Shown one piece after another: positions 30,597 to 39,001 of a DNA stretch of 64,000 bases; positions within the stretch are counted from its first letter, which is position 1, and each line of letters opens with the position of its first letter. Below the pieces are notes generated by a model. It was not told the origin of the DNA and ran no database searches. It saw only the letters and a list, made by a program, of their open reading frames with translations. The position numbers and the translations under genes were made by a program. The stretch comes from JBDRLU01 sp043812795. Lineage in GTDB: Bacteria > Chloroflexota > Dehalococcoidia > Dehalococcoidales > UBA2162. Location of the stretch: positions 62,001 through 126,000 of the forward strand of contig JBDRLU010000012.1 of assembly GCA_043812795.1 (NCBI GenBank). Reading direction: 5' to 3'.

Positions 30597-31433
30597 ATGA
30601 AAGTCGTCGAGACCGTTGCGGAAATGAAACAGCTACGGCTCAAACTCGCTGAGCCGGTGGGTCTTGTCCCGACCATGGGCTATCTCCACGAGGGGCACCT
30701 GGAACTGGTGCGGCAGGCCATCAAAGCTAACCCTTCGGTAGTCGTCAGCATTTTCGTTAATCCCACCCAGTTCGGCCCGAAAGAAGACTACGGCAGCTAT
30801 CCCCGCGATATTCCCCGCGATTTAGCCATGCTGGAAAAGGTAGGAACGGACGCCGTTTTTATGCCGTCGGTGGCGGAGATGTACCCGGAAAACTCCAATA
30901 CCTGGGTCGAGGTCAGTAAACTTACCGAGCGGCTTGAAGGTGCTGCCCGCCCGACCCATTTCCGTGGCGTGACGACCGTGTGCAACAAACTGTTTAATAT
31001 CGTCCAGCCGACGAGTGCCTACTTCGGGCAGAAGGATGCCCAGCAACTGCTCGTCATCAAGAAGATGGTGGCCGACCTCGATATGAACCTGGAAATCGTG
31101 GCTGTGCCGACGGTGCGTGAACCGGATGGCTTGGCCATGAGCAGCCGCAATACTTATCTGAATCCCGACGAGCGGAAAGCGGCGGTTGTCCTCTATCAGT
31201 CCCTCAATCTGGCGAAACAGATGTGGTCTAAAGGCGAAAAAAATGCCGACCGCATCCGCAAAGCCATGACTGACCTTATTCAGAAGCAATCTCTGGCAGA
31301 GAGGATTGACTACGTCAGCATCGCCAGTATCGAGACCCTGGAAGAATTAGAAATAATCAAACCTCCCGCCCTGGTCTCACTGGCCGTGAAAATCGGTAAG
31401 CCGCGACTGATTGATAATATAATCTTAGAGTAG
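30597..31433 (+). CDS. panC: Pantothenate synthetase
   Basis: It joins pantoate and beta-alanine with ATP. The 278 residues contain PTMGYLHEGHLELV (about 24-37, the HIGH-type ATP site), FVNPTQFGPKEDYGSYPR, TTVCNKLFNIVQPTSAYFGQKDAQQLLVI and the KMSKS-like AMSSRNTYL. It is the last gene of the panG-like/panD/panC unit. panB, for ketopantoate formation, is not in this window. Confidence 0.97.
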   Translation: MKVVETVAEMKQLRLKLAEPVGLVPTMGYLHEGHLELVRQAIKANPSVVVSIFVNPTQFGPKEDYGSYPRDIPRDLAMLEKVGTDAVFMPSVAEMYPENSNTWVEVSKLTERLEGAARPTHFRGVTTVCNKLFNIVQPTSAYFGQKDAQQLLVIKKMVADLDMNLEIVAVPTVREPDGLAMSSRNTYLNPDERKAAVVLYQSLNLAKQMWSKGEKNADRIRKAMTDLIQKQSLAERIDYVSIASIETLEELEIIKPPALVSLAVKIGKPRLIDNIILE

Positions 31434-31453
31434 TTACTGGGGATAAAATTAAA

Positions 31454-32143
31454 ATGGTAACTTCAGAAGTACTTCAATCCGAAGAAGAATTCAGAAGATA
31501 TCATGATAGGCTTAGGCGAGAACTTAATGAGGCGGATTGGCATTTTTCAGTGGTTAGATACATCTCGAGCACTAGCAACAAATATCTTAAAGAGCTTAAC
31601 CAGTCACCTGGTTTTTGGGGTCTGACGATGAATTCCCACATTTCTTCCACACTTATGCATTTGAACAATCTTTTTGGTAAAGGGACAAAAGAGAAGCATC
31701 TACACATGCGTAGCTTTCTTGACTTCGTTAAGGAAAACCCGGATATCTTTTCACGCGAAGCATTTGAGAGGCGCTTGAGAACTGTAGGTAGATATGATGA
31801 GTTAGCAATAAAGTTTGACCCTTGGATAGCGATCGAAAAAGTTGAGAAGGATATAGGAAACCTAAATAACTTACCTATCTCAGGTCTCAGGGTTTGGAGG
31901 AACAGAATGCTTTCTCATATAAATAAAGATTCCGTAAGAGAAGACATTGACATCGTGAAGAAGTATCCCGTCAGAACAAAACATATCCTTGAGATTATTG
32001 ACACGCTTCATAATATGCTAAATGAATACTGTTTAGCTTTTGATTTTTCGACACATAGCAAGGATTTAACTATTGAAAATGGCATTGAATACATTTTAGA
32101 AGCTGTTAGATTTAGGCTAGGGATGCGAAAGAAGTCCATATGA
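31454..32143 (+). CDS. AT-rich HEPN-like protein (AbiU2-type, tentative)
   Basis: A 229-residue, mostly helical protein, clearly AT-richer than the flanking panC and miaA, which suggests transfer. The segment LRVWRNRMLSHINKD (about 148-162) has the R-x(n)-H arrangement of HEPN ribonuclease motifs, and the overall helical pattern resembles AbiU2-like proteins, some of which act in phage abortive infection. No antitoxin partner is adjacent, and the active-site assignment is inference. Its 3' end lies one base from the convergent miaA stop. A TATAAT at 31418-31423, inside panC, may serve as its own -10. Confidence 0.55.
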   Translation: MVTSEVLQSEEEFRRYHDRLRRELNEADWHFSVVRYISSTSNKYLKELNQSPGFWGLTMNSHISSTLMHLNNLFGKGTKEKHLHMRSFLDFVKENPDIFSREAFERRLRTVGRYDELAIKFDPWIAIEKVEKDIGNLNNLPISGLRVWRNRMLSHINKDSVREDIDIVKKYPVRTKHILEIIDTLHNMLNEYCLAFDFSTHSKDLTIENGIEYILEAVRFRLGMRKKSI

Positions 32144-32144
32144 G

Positions 32145-33065
32145 TTAATCCCCATTGTTTATGAATCTAGCCACCTGAGCAGTGATTTCTGTCTCCACGT
32201 CGCCCTTAATATCGAACCACTTTATCCTCTCATCGTTCAGGTGGAACCAGGCGTACTGGTGGCGGGCGATGCGGTGGGTCTCGAATTTGGTCTGCCGGAT
32301 GGCATCTTCCAGCGTTACCTCACCTCTAAGAAATTGCCCGATTTGTTTGTAGCCGACTCCGGACATGGCCGGCAGGTTAAAGTCATAGCCCCTAGCTATT
32401 AGCCTCTGTACTTCTTCGACCAGGCCCTGGTCAATCATTCGCTCCACCCGCGTATCGATGCGACGGTAAAGCTCGGCCCGCTCGGCGGTCAGGCCGATGA
32501 TGAGGGGGGTGAAGGGTGGAGCTTGCTTCCGTTGCAGTTGGGAAAAGGGTACGCCGCTCTGTGATACTTCGAGGGCCCGAATAACCCGGCGCACGTTGCG
32601 CGGGTCGATTTTCTGTGCGGCCGCCGGGTCGATTTCGACCAGTTCCCGATAGAGGGCTTCGCCTTCACCCCGGCTGGCTCTTTCTACCAGGTTATGGCGG
32701 AATTGGGAGGCAGGGGGGACAGGTGGGATAATCCAGCCCTCCAGTACCGCCCAAACGTACAAGCCGCTACCCCCGACTAGCAAGGGCAGTTTACCTCGTT
32801 TTTGGATATCCTCGATGGCCTCGTAAGCCAGTTTCTGATATTGTGCCAGGCTGAAGTCTTCATCGGGGTTGATAATATCGATAAGGTGGTGGGGAATGAG
32901 GGCTTGTTCTTCCTTGGTCGGTTTGGCCGTGCCGATGTCCATGTGGCGATAGACCTGGCGGCTGTCAGCACTGACAATTTCGCCGTTGAATTCTTGGGCT
33001 AAGTTGAGCGCTAACTGGCTCTTGCCTATTGCTGTCGGCCCAACGATGGCGACCACGCGATTCAT
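32145..33065 (-). CDS. miaA: tRNA dimethylallyltransferase MiaA
   Basis: It adds a dimethylallyl group to A37 of tRNAs reading UNN codons. The 306 residues start MNRVVAIVGPTAIGKSQLALNLAQEFNGEIVSADSRQVYRHMDIGTAKPT, with the P-loop and the DSRQVY site. GGSGLYVWAVLEGW and the C-terminal AIRQTKFETHRIARHQYAWF are typical. It lies downstream of tpiA on the same strand, but a strong terminator hairpin (33145-33173) separates them, so it probably has its own promoter. GAAGGTGG serves as the ribosome site. Confidence 0.96.
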   Translation of the reverse strand: MNRVVAIVGPTAIGKSQLALNLAQEFNGEIVSADSRQVYRHMDIGTAKPTKEEQALIPHHLIDIINPDEDFSLAQYQKLAYEAIEDIQKRGKLPLLVGGSGLYVWAVLEGWIIPPVPPASQFRHNLVERASRGEGEALYRELVEIDPAAAQKIDPRNVRRVIRALEVSQSGVPFSQLQRKQAPPFTPLIIGLTAERAELYRRIDTRVERMIDQGLVEEVQRLIARGYDFNLPAMSGVGYKQIGQFLRGEVTLEDAIRQTKFETHRIARHQYAWFHLNDERIKWFDIKGDVETEITAQVARFINNGD

Positions 33066-33144
33066 CGTGAGGCCACCTTCAAATAGAAGGAAAATACCCT
33101 ATCCTCTTTATCCCCTTCCCCTAAAGGAGAAGGGGAAGAATTAG

Positions 33145-33173
33145 AAAAGAAGGGGGCTTCGCCCCCTTCTTTT
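33145..33173. terminator. Terminator hairpin between tpiA and miaA
   Basis: A perfect 13-bp stem AAAAGAAGGGGGC / GCCCCCTTCTTTT with a TTC loop. It ends in T-runs in both directions and should stop the minus-strand glycolytic transcript after tpiA. Confidence 0.75.
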
Positions 33174-33183
33174 AAACTATGTT

Positions 33184-33231
33184 CCCCCTCGTCCGCCTTG
33201 GGCGGGAGAGGGGGATTAAGGGGGTGAGGGC
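33184..33231. repeat. G-rich intergenic repeat (GAGAGGGGGATTAAGGGGGTGAGGG type)
   Basis: An imperfect hairpin (CCCCCTC ... GAGGGGG) followed by the ATTAAGGGGGTGAGGG string. A related string is at about 1687-1706 and a shorter one near 26517-26541. It fills part of the non-coding 260 bases between tpiA and miaA. Confidence 0.45.
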
Positions 33232-33325
33232 GAGTAGTAAAGATAAAGATATAGATTGTGTTCACAGGATTGAGCCTCCCTTGAACGACTCAAGTGCTAA
33301 CAGGTTAATTGAGGCGACAGCCTTT

Positions 33326-34084
33326 TTATCGCCTGATTTCAGCCGTTTGGCGGGTAATGCTGACGAACTGGGCAGCTTTGAGACTAGCTCCGCCCACCAG
33401 CCCGCCGTCGATTTCAGGCTGCTGCATGAACTCGGCGATATTTTCGGCGGTGACACTCCCACCATAGAGGATACGCATCGCCTCGGCTGTTGCTTTCCCG
33501 TATAGTCCCGCCACGGTCTGTCGGATAAGGCCGATAGTCTGGTTGGCCTGCGGGCCGGTCGCCGCCCGCCCGGTACCGATAGCCCAGATTGGCTCGTAGG
33601 CGATGGTCAAATCGTTAATGCTGTCTATTCCGGTTAAGCCGGATTTTATTTGTCGGGTGACCACTTCTTCCGTCCGTCCGGCTTCATTTTCGTCCAGCTT
33701 TTCGCCGACACACAGGATAGGCTTCAGACCTACCTTAAAGGCGGCCTTAATCTTTTTGTTCACGGTCTCGTCGGTTTCAGCGAAATACTGCCGTCGCTCC
33801 GAGTGCCCGATGATAACGTACTCGCAGATGCCGGCCAGCATGCTCGGAGCAATTTCGCCGGTATAGGCGCCCTTTTCCTCGAAGTGCATGTTCTGGGCGC
33901 CCAGTTTTACCGAGGTATCTTTAATCACGTGCTTCACGTGGGTGAGCGAAACAAAAGGGGGACAGACTATTTTCTCGGCACCTTTTATTTTATCGAGCTC
34001 CGGGCACATCTCTTTGACCAGAGCGACGGCTTCGTTGATGGTTGTATTCATTTTCCAGTTGCCGGCAATTATCGGTACGCGCAT
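33326..34084 (-). CDS. tpiA: Triosephosphate isomerase
   Basis: It interconverts dihydroxyacetone phosphate and glyceraldehyde 3-phosphate. The 252 residues have the catalytic Lys in AGNWKMNTT (about 7-15), His in VIIGHSERRQYF (about 91-102), Glu in IAYEPIWAIGTGRAA (about 163-177), and the phosphate loop ILYGGSV near 210. It is the last of dxs-pgk-apgM-tpiA on the minus strand; a 78-bp repeat lies between it and apgM. Glyceraldehyde 3-phosphate is also the dxs substrate. Confidence 0.97.
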   Translation of the reverse strand: MRVPIIAGNWKMNTTINEAVALVKEMCPELDKIKGAEKIVCPPFVSLTHVKHVIKDTSVKLGAQNMHFEEKGAYTGEIAPSMLAGICEYVIIGHSERRQYFAETDETVNKKIKAAFKVGLKPILCVGEKLDENEAGRTEEVVTRQIKSGLTGIDSINDLTIAYEPIWAIGTGRAATGPQANQTIGLIRQTVAGLYGKATAEAMRILYGGSVTAENIAEFMQQPEIDGGLVGGASLKAAQFVSITRQTAEIRR

Positions 34085-34133
34085 CTTGTTCTCCTGTAAG
34101 ATTACTTGTAAATCCTATCCCCTTTACTAATCC

Positions 34134-34211
34134 GTCATTCTGGCGTAGGCCAGAATCCACTGGGGTTGGTTTGTCAGTTTCCTCTGGATTCTGAACCAAG
34201 TTCAGAATGAC
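34134..34211. repeat. 78-bp dispersed element, copy 2
   Basis: Ends GTCATTC and GAATGAC as in copy 1 (26404-26481), with hairpins ATTCTGGC/GCCAGAAT and ATTCTGAA/TTCAGAAT. The right 30 bases match copy 1 with one difference; the centre is different. It sits between tpiA and apgM. Confidence 0.75.
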
Positions 34212-34264
34212 AACTTCGGAACACTTTCGATTTTGAAGAAAGGTCGAACTTCTCTTAGACTCTC

Positions 34265-35470
34265 TCAGGCACCGAACTTATTAAGTTTGAGGGCGTGGGC
34301 CATGGCGAGTGGCATTATCTGAATCGCCGGGATACGGCCTAACCCACCGACGGCGCAGGCGGACTCGCCGAACTTGCTTACTTTCTGGAAACGGCACCAG
34401 GGCGACCATAGCAATAAAGGCACCGGATGCCAGCTATGAGCTTTAAGCAAAGCAGGTGTCGAGTGGTCGCCGGTGACAACGATGACATCAGGCTTCAATT
34501 TAATAATTTCCGGCAGGGCTTTGTCCACCTGCTCGATAACCTTTACTTTGCGGTCGAAATCGCCGTCTTCCCCGGCGCTATCGGTGCCCTTGACGTGCAG
34601 AAAGAAGAAATCATAGCTGGCATAATTCTTGATGAGTGTCTGGACTTCTTCTTCGATGGTACTTCCCGTTTTGAGGACTTCCATGCCGACCAGCCGGGCT
34701 AGACCGCGGTACATCGGGTAGCTGGCGATAGCCGCCGGTTTAAGTTGATAAATTTCGCTCATCGTCGGAAAATGCGGGTGGGTGGAGAAACCACGGAGCA
34801 AAACCATATTGGCTGGTTGGTGCCCGGCCAGAATATTTTTTGCCCGAGTGACGAACTGGCTGGCAATGCTGGCTGTCTTGCCGGCGGCCGGCTGCATGGC
34901 TTTAATTTCTTTGGGGGGTACGCCGGTCTCTTCGGGGTCGGAATCATTGAGCCCAGCGCTCAGGTCACTGCCACGAAACACCGCAATAAAACGGTGTTCT
35001 CTCACCGGGCGGACGAAAACTTTGACTCCTTCTATTGTCTGGCCATCAAGCAACTGGCTGAGCTCGGTGCATTTCTCGGTGCTGATACGGCCGGCACGGC
35101 GGTCGGTTACCAGACCTTTGTTATCGACCGTGCAAAAGTTACCGCGTGCGGCGACGTCGCCCGGTTGCAGGTCGAAATCGATGCCGACGGCTTCCAGCAC
35201 TCCCCGCCCAATGTTGAAAGTCACCGGGTCATAGCCGAATAGGCCGAGGTGGCCGGGACCGCTACCTGGAGTAATTCCCGGCCCCACTGGTTCGCTGAAA
35301 CCGCATGTCCCTTTGGCAGCTAACATATCCAGATTGGGGGTACGGGCTGTCTCCAGTTCGGTCTGGCCGGTCTCCGGCAAAGGCAGCCCGCCCAGACCGT
35401 CCATCACCAGCATAATAATCTTGCTGGGCGAAGGAACGGCGATTGATTTGATTAAATCCAAATTGTCCAT
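34265..35470 (-). CDS. apgM: 2,3-bisphosphoglycerate-independent phosphoglycerate mutase, archaeal type
   Basis: It interconverts 3- and 2-phosphoglycerate. The 401 residues fit the ApgM family of the alkaline-phosphatase superfamily. LVMDGLGGLPLPE (about 21-33) supplies the first metal-binding Asp, ARTPNLDMLAAKGTCG follows, PGSGPGHLGLFGYDP is the family signature, and VIVVTGDHSTPALLKAHSWHPVP (about 337-359) holds the C-terminal Asp/His metal ligands. It follows pgk after 35 bases on the same strand. Confidence 0.95.
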   Translation of the reverse strand: MDNLDLIKSIAVPSPSKIIMLVMDGLGGLPLPETGQTELETARTPNLDMLAAKGTCGFSEPVGPGITPGSGPGHLGLFGYDPVTFNIGRGVLEAVGIDFDLQPGDVAARGNFCTVDNKGLVTDRRAGRISTEKCTELSQLLDGQTIEGVKVFVRPVREHRFIAVFRGSDLSAGLNDSDPEETGVPPKEIKAMQPAAGKTASIASQFVTRAKNILAGHQPANMVLLRGFSTHPHFPTMSEIYQLKPAAIASYPMYRGLARLVGMEVLKTGSTIEEEVQTLIKNYASYDFFFLHVKGTDSAGEDGDFDRKVKVIEQVDKALPEIIKLKPDVIVVTGDHSTPALLKAHSWHPVPLLLWSPWCRFQKVSKFGESACAVGGLGRIPAIQIMPLAMAHALKLNKFGA

Positions 35471-35505
35471 ATTTCGAATTAAAATCAGGATAATTTATTC
35501 CAGGG

Positions 35506-36729
35506 CTAGGTATTCATCAGTTTGGCAGCGGCCGGAGCGTTTTTGTCCAGGAGGACTTCGACGCCCGGCAATTTACCGCCGCTGCCTAAAAATTCCAGCG
35601 AAGCGCCCCCGCCGGTCGAGACGAAAGTCATCTTGTCCACCAGTCCCATACTGGTGACCATCTCGGCGGTAGAGCCACCACCAACGATGGTCTTGGCTTT
35701 AAGCTGGGAAAGAAGTGTCGCCAGAGCCTGCGTCCCTGCGGCAAATTGAGGTATCTCGAAAACGCCCATCGGCCCGTTCCAGAAGATGGTCTGGCACTGT
35801 CGTAGCTCGTCGCTGAACTTCTTGATGGTGGCCGGGCCGATATCGACAATCCTGTCTTTAGCAGAAATGTTATTGACGGAGACGATTCTACCCTGGGACT
35901 GTGCGTTGATTTCATCGGCGACCATGACGTCTTCGGGTAGCAGCAGGCGCGTGCTATCATGGGAGGCTTTTTCCATCAATTTGGTGGCTGTTACCAGTCT
36001 ATCGGCTTCGATTAAAGATAGCCCAACTTCGATAGATTTCGCCTTAAGGAACGTGGCGGCCATACCGCCGCCGATAAGCAGGACGTCCACTTTACTCATG
36101 ATATTTTCGAGCATGGCTACTTTATCGCTCACCTTGGCTCCGCCGACCAGTTCGCCAAAAGGATGGGTCGGGTTTTCCAGGATACCGCCGAGAGTCTCAA
36201 TCTCTTTTTGCAGGAGAAAGCCAGCCACCGCCGGCAGGTATTCCGTAATCCGTGTAATCGAAGCATGCTTGCGGTGAGAAGCACCAAAAGCGTCATTGAC
36301 GTAGATGTCGGCTAGTTTAGCCAGTGCCTGGGCAAACACGGGAATATTCTTTTCTTCATCCGGGTGGAAACGCAGGTTTTCCAGCAGCAGTACCTCGCCG
36401 TCCTTCAGGCGGGATACAGCCTGCTCTATTTCCGGACCGATACAATCGTTGGTCATGCTGACTTTTTGTCCGAGAATTTCCGATAATCTCCGGGCCACCA
36501 TCGATAAGCGTAGAGATTCGACTACTTTGCCATCGGGGCGGCCGAGGTGAGAGCAAAGGATGACCTTGGCCCTATGTTCGACGAGGTATTTAATGGTAGG
36601 TAAAGTTGCCCGGATACGGCTGTCATCGGTAATTTCTCCGGTTTTCTTGTCCAGGGGAACATTGAAGTCAACTCTGACCAGGGCTTTCTTACCGGCAACA
36701 TCGACATCCTTGACTGTTAGTTTGTTCAT
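35506..36729 (-). CDS. pgk: Phosphoglycerate kinase
   Basis: It transfers phosphate between 1,3-bisphosphoglycerate and ADP. The 407 residues start LTVKDVDVAGKKALVRVDFNVPLDK, with the substrate Asp and Asn, and include LCSHLGRPDGK, LLLENLRFHPDEE, the nucleotide site region FWNGPMGVFEIPQFAAGT, and the GGGSTAEMV ... STGGGASLEFL ending. The length is normal. It is the second gene of the minus-strand run from dxs. Confidence 0.98.
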   Translation of the reverse strand: MNKLTVKDVDVAGKKALVRVDFNVPLDKKTGEITDDSRIRATLPTIKYLVEHRAKVILCSHLGRPDGKVVESLRLSMVARRLSEILGQKVSMTNDCIGPEIEQAVSRLKDGEVLLLENLRFHPDEEKNIPVFAQALAKLADIYVNDAFGASHRKHASITRITEYLPAVAGFLLQKEIETLGGILENPTHPFGELVGGAKVSDKVAMLENIMSKVDVLLIGGGMAATFLKAKSIEVGLSLIEADRLVTATKLMEKASHDSTRLLLPEDVMVADEINAQSQGRIVSVNNISAKDRIVDIGPATIKKFSDELRQCQTIFWNGPMGVFEIPQFAAGTQALATLLSQLKAKTIVGGGSTAEMVTSMGLVDKMTFVSTGGGASLEFLGSGGKLPGVEVLLDKNAPAAAKLMNT

Positions 36730-36825
36730 CTCCCTCCCTCTAGTACTAAGTTGTCTGGGTTAGACGTTCTCCCCTCTCAAGGTATTACATCGAAAAGCTT
36801 GTGGCTGATTGACTCTGCGTTGTCT

Positions 36826-38754
36826 TCAGTCAGGTAATGACTTGGTTCTCCCGGATAGAGGAATTTTGTCCTGCCTGGTTCTGGCCGATGGTTTTGAATC
36901 GGTGGTTGAGAATAAGTCTAGTATCTTTTGGACTATTCCTTGAGTGTCAAGGCTATACCTGGCGCGCAGGTAGGCCTGGCTGCCGTGCTCGATGAAATCG
37001 TCAGGCAGGCCGAGGCTTTTTACCGGGCAATTTACTCCTGATTTCTGCAAAAAGGCGGAGACACTGCTGCCGAACCCGCCGCATAGTGTATTTTCTTCTA
37101 CGGTAATGATATGCTTCACACGTCCCGCCAGGTCAAGGATGAGTCCGGTATCGAGTGGTTTGGCAAAGCGGGCATTGACGACAGCAGCTTCGATGCCGCG
37201 GGAAGCCAGTTCCTGAGCGGCTTCGAACGCCGGAGTTACCGTCGTCCCGATGGCTAGTAAGGCGGCGTCTTCTCCGTGTCTTATTATCTCTCCCTTACCT
37301 ATCGGGATAGCCGCCAGCTCGGTGTCTAATTTTACGCCGACCCCGGCGCTGCGCGGGTAGCGAATTGCCATTGGGTGGTCTGATTTCAGTGCCGTGTGCA
37401 GCAGGTGCTGTAGCTCGTTTTCATCTTTGGGTGCGGATACAATCAGATTGGGCATTAACGTTAAATAGGACAGGTCGAAAGTTCCCTGATGGGTCTTACC
37501 ATCGTCGCCGACGATGCCGCTGCGGTCGATGGCGAATGTAATCGGCAAATCTTGCAGACAAACGTCGTGCATCATCTGGTCGAAGGCACGTTGCAGGAAA
37601 GTGGAGTAGATGGCAACGACCGGCAGATAACCCTGGGTGGCCAGGCCGGCCGCGAAGGTCACGGCGTGCTGTTCGCAGATACCGACGTCGAAGACGCGCT
37701 CGGGAAACTCCGCCTGCACCATACTGAGACAATTCCCTTCCGGCATTGCCGGCGTAATGACGACTATCCTGGGATTTTCCCGGGCTAATCGAAGTAGTGT
37801 TTGGGCAAAGACCTCGCTATAAGTCGGGGCTTCTTTGATACTGGCATTTTTCGCCGGCACTCCGTGGAAGTAAACGGCATCTCCTTCGGCGGGAAGAAAG
37901 CCCTTACCCTTGGTGGTAATGACGTGGACCAGGGTCGGCTTGTGGTGATACTTGCGCGCCTGACTTAGCACGGTCTCAAGCTCGCGGAGATTATGACCGT
38001 CAACCGGCCCGATGTAAGCAAAACCGAGCTCTTCCCAGAGCATGGTCGGCTTGACGAAACTCTTGACGCCGCTTTCCACTTTGTGGCCCATCCGCCACAG
38101 GCGGTTGCCAAGAGGCAGGGCATTAAGCAGGCGTCCGCTTTTCTCTTTCGCCCAGTGATAGCGGGCATCGAAGCGTATCTTATCGAGGAGTTTGGCCAGA
38201 CCGCCGATGGTGGGCGAAATCGACATGCCGTTATCATTTAAAATTACAGTGAGCTGGGAACCAAGGTGTCCGGCGTGATTGAGGGCCTCAAAAGCCATGC
38301 CACCGGTGATTGCCCCGTCACCGATAACGGCAACAACATGGTAGTCGTCTTTGGAGAGGTCCCGGGCGATAGCCATGCCGAGTGCCGCTGAAATCGAGGT
38401 GCTGGCATGGCCGGCACCGAAAGGGTCATGCTCGCTCTCACTACGGCTGGTAAAGCCGGACAGTCCGCCATACTGGCGAAGCGAGGCGAAGTGGTCTTTT
38501 CGGCCGGTGAGCAGTTTATGGGTATAGGATTGATGCCCCACGTCCCAGATAAGTTTGTCGCGGGGACTATCGAACGCACGATGTAAGGCGAGAGTAAGTT
38601 CAACCACGCCTAGATTGGAAGCAAGGTGCCCGCCGTTGTTGGAGACAACAGCTACCAGTTCCTCTCTAATTTCGGCGGCTAATTGCTTAAGCTGTGGTTG
38701 GGTCAGCTGTTTCAAATCAGAGGGGCAATCTATTGTGTCTAATAATCTAGCCAT
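36826..38754 (-). CDS. dxs: 1-deoxy-D-xylulose-5-phosphate synthase
   Basis: It condenses pyruvate and glyceraldehyde 3-phosphate with thiamine diphosphate, the first step of the MEP isoprenoid pathway. The 642 residues contain WDVGHQSYTHKLLTGR, the TPP motif VIGDGAITGGMAFEALNHAG with a later NDN, and FDVGICEQHAVTFAAG. Residues beyond about 612 form a short Lys/Arg-rich tail. ATG 38754 starts the conserved part; upstream codons in frame are not conserved. No Shine-Dalgarno precedes it; a seven-codon frame ending just inside dxs may couple its translation. Confidence 0.96.
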   Translation of the reverse strand: MARLLDTIDCPSDLKQLTQPQLKQLAAEIREELVAVVSNNGGHLASNLGVVELTLALHRAFDSPRDKLIWDVGHQSYTHKLLTGRKDHFASLRQYGGLSGFTSRSESEHDPFGAGHASTSISAALGMAIARDLSKDDYHVVAVIGDGAITGGMAFEALNHAGHLGSQLTVILNDNGMSISPTIGGLAKLLDKIRFDARYHWAKEKSGRLLNALPLGNRLWRMGHKVESGVKSFVKPTMLWEELGFAYIGPVDGHNLRELETVLSQARKYHHKPTLVHVITTKGKGFLPAEGDAVYFHGVPAKNASIKEAPTYSEVFAQTLLRLARENPRIVVITPAMPEGNCLSMVQAEFPERVFDVGICEQHAVTFAAGLATQGYLPVVAIYSTFLQRAFDQMMHDVCLQDLPITFAIDRSGIVGDDGKTHQGTFDLSYLTLMPNLIVSAPKDENELQHLLHTALKSDHPMAIRYPRSAGVGVKLDTELAAIPIGKGEIIRHGEDAALLAIGTTVTPAFEAAQELASRGIEAAVVNARFAKPLDTGLILDLAGRVKHIITVEENTLCGGFGSSVSAFLQKSGVNCPVKSLGLPDDFIEHGSQAYLRARYSLDTQGIVQKILDLFSTTDSKPSARTRQDKIPLSGRTKSLPD

Positions 38755-38790
38755 TATGATACTTTGCCATCGGATTGAACAGACCTCTCC

Positions 38791-38820
38791 ATAGTAGCAA
38801 TGCCAGCGCTTCATTGTCAA
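38791..38820 (-). promoter_or_regulatory. Promoter of dxs
   Basis: On the minus strand TTGACA (38820-38815), 18 bases, TACTAT (38796-38791). Transcription should start near 38784, about 30 bases before the dxs ATG. Confidence 0.65.
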
Positions 38821-38893
38821 GCTGGCTCAGGCTAATCATTCACTCACTTGACCCGGTCTTTACCTCGTGTTAAATTTGAAGATGAATTGGCAT

Positions 38894-38970
38894 GTCCCTG
38901 TAGCTCAGGTGGACAGAGCGGCTGCCTTCTAAGCAGCGGGTCGTGGGTTCGAATCCCTCCAGGGACGCCA
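38894..38970 (+). tRNA. tRNA-Arg (anticodon UCU), CCA encoded
   Basis: The cloverleaf is complete. The acceptor stem is GTCCCTG / CAGGGAC, the D stem GCTC / GAGC, and the anticodon stem GCTGC / GCAGC with loop CTTCTAA (anticodon TCT, reading AGA). The T arm has loop TTCGAAT and a stem GTGGG / CCCTC with one T-T mismatch. Discriminator G is followed by an encoded CCA. It stands alone between dxs and the AOR operon. Confidence 0.93.
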
Positions 38971-39001
38971 CACGCCCAAGGTGCCGATAATGGTAACCCG
39001 C

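Noticed and set aside
33062..33265. 67-residue minus-strand frame with PLNPPLPP and SPSPLGEGD
   Set aside because: It consists of the intergenic G-rich repeat and a terminator hairpin; this kind of peptide is a known by-product of such repeats.
33990..34199. 69-residue minus-strand frame with TPVDSGLRQNDG
   Set aside because: It is a translation of the 78-bp element and the tpiA start in the wrong frame.
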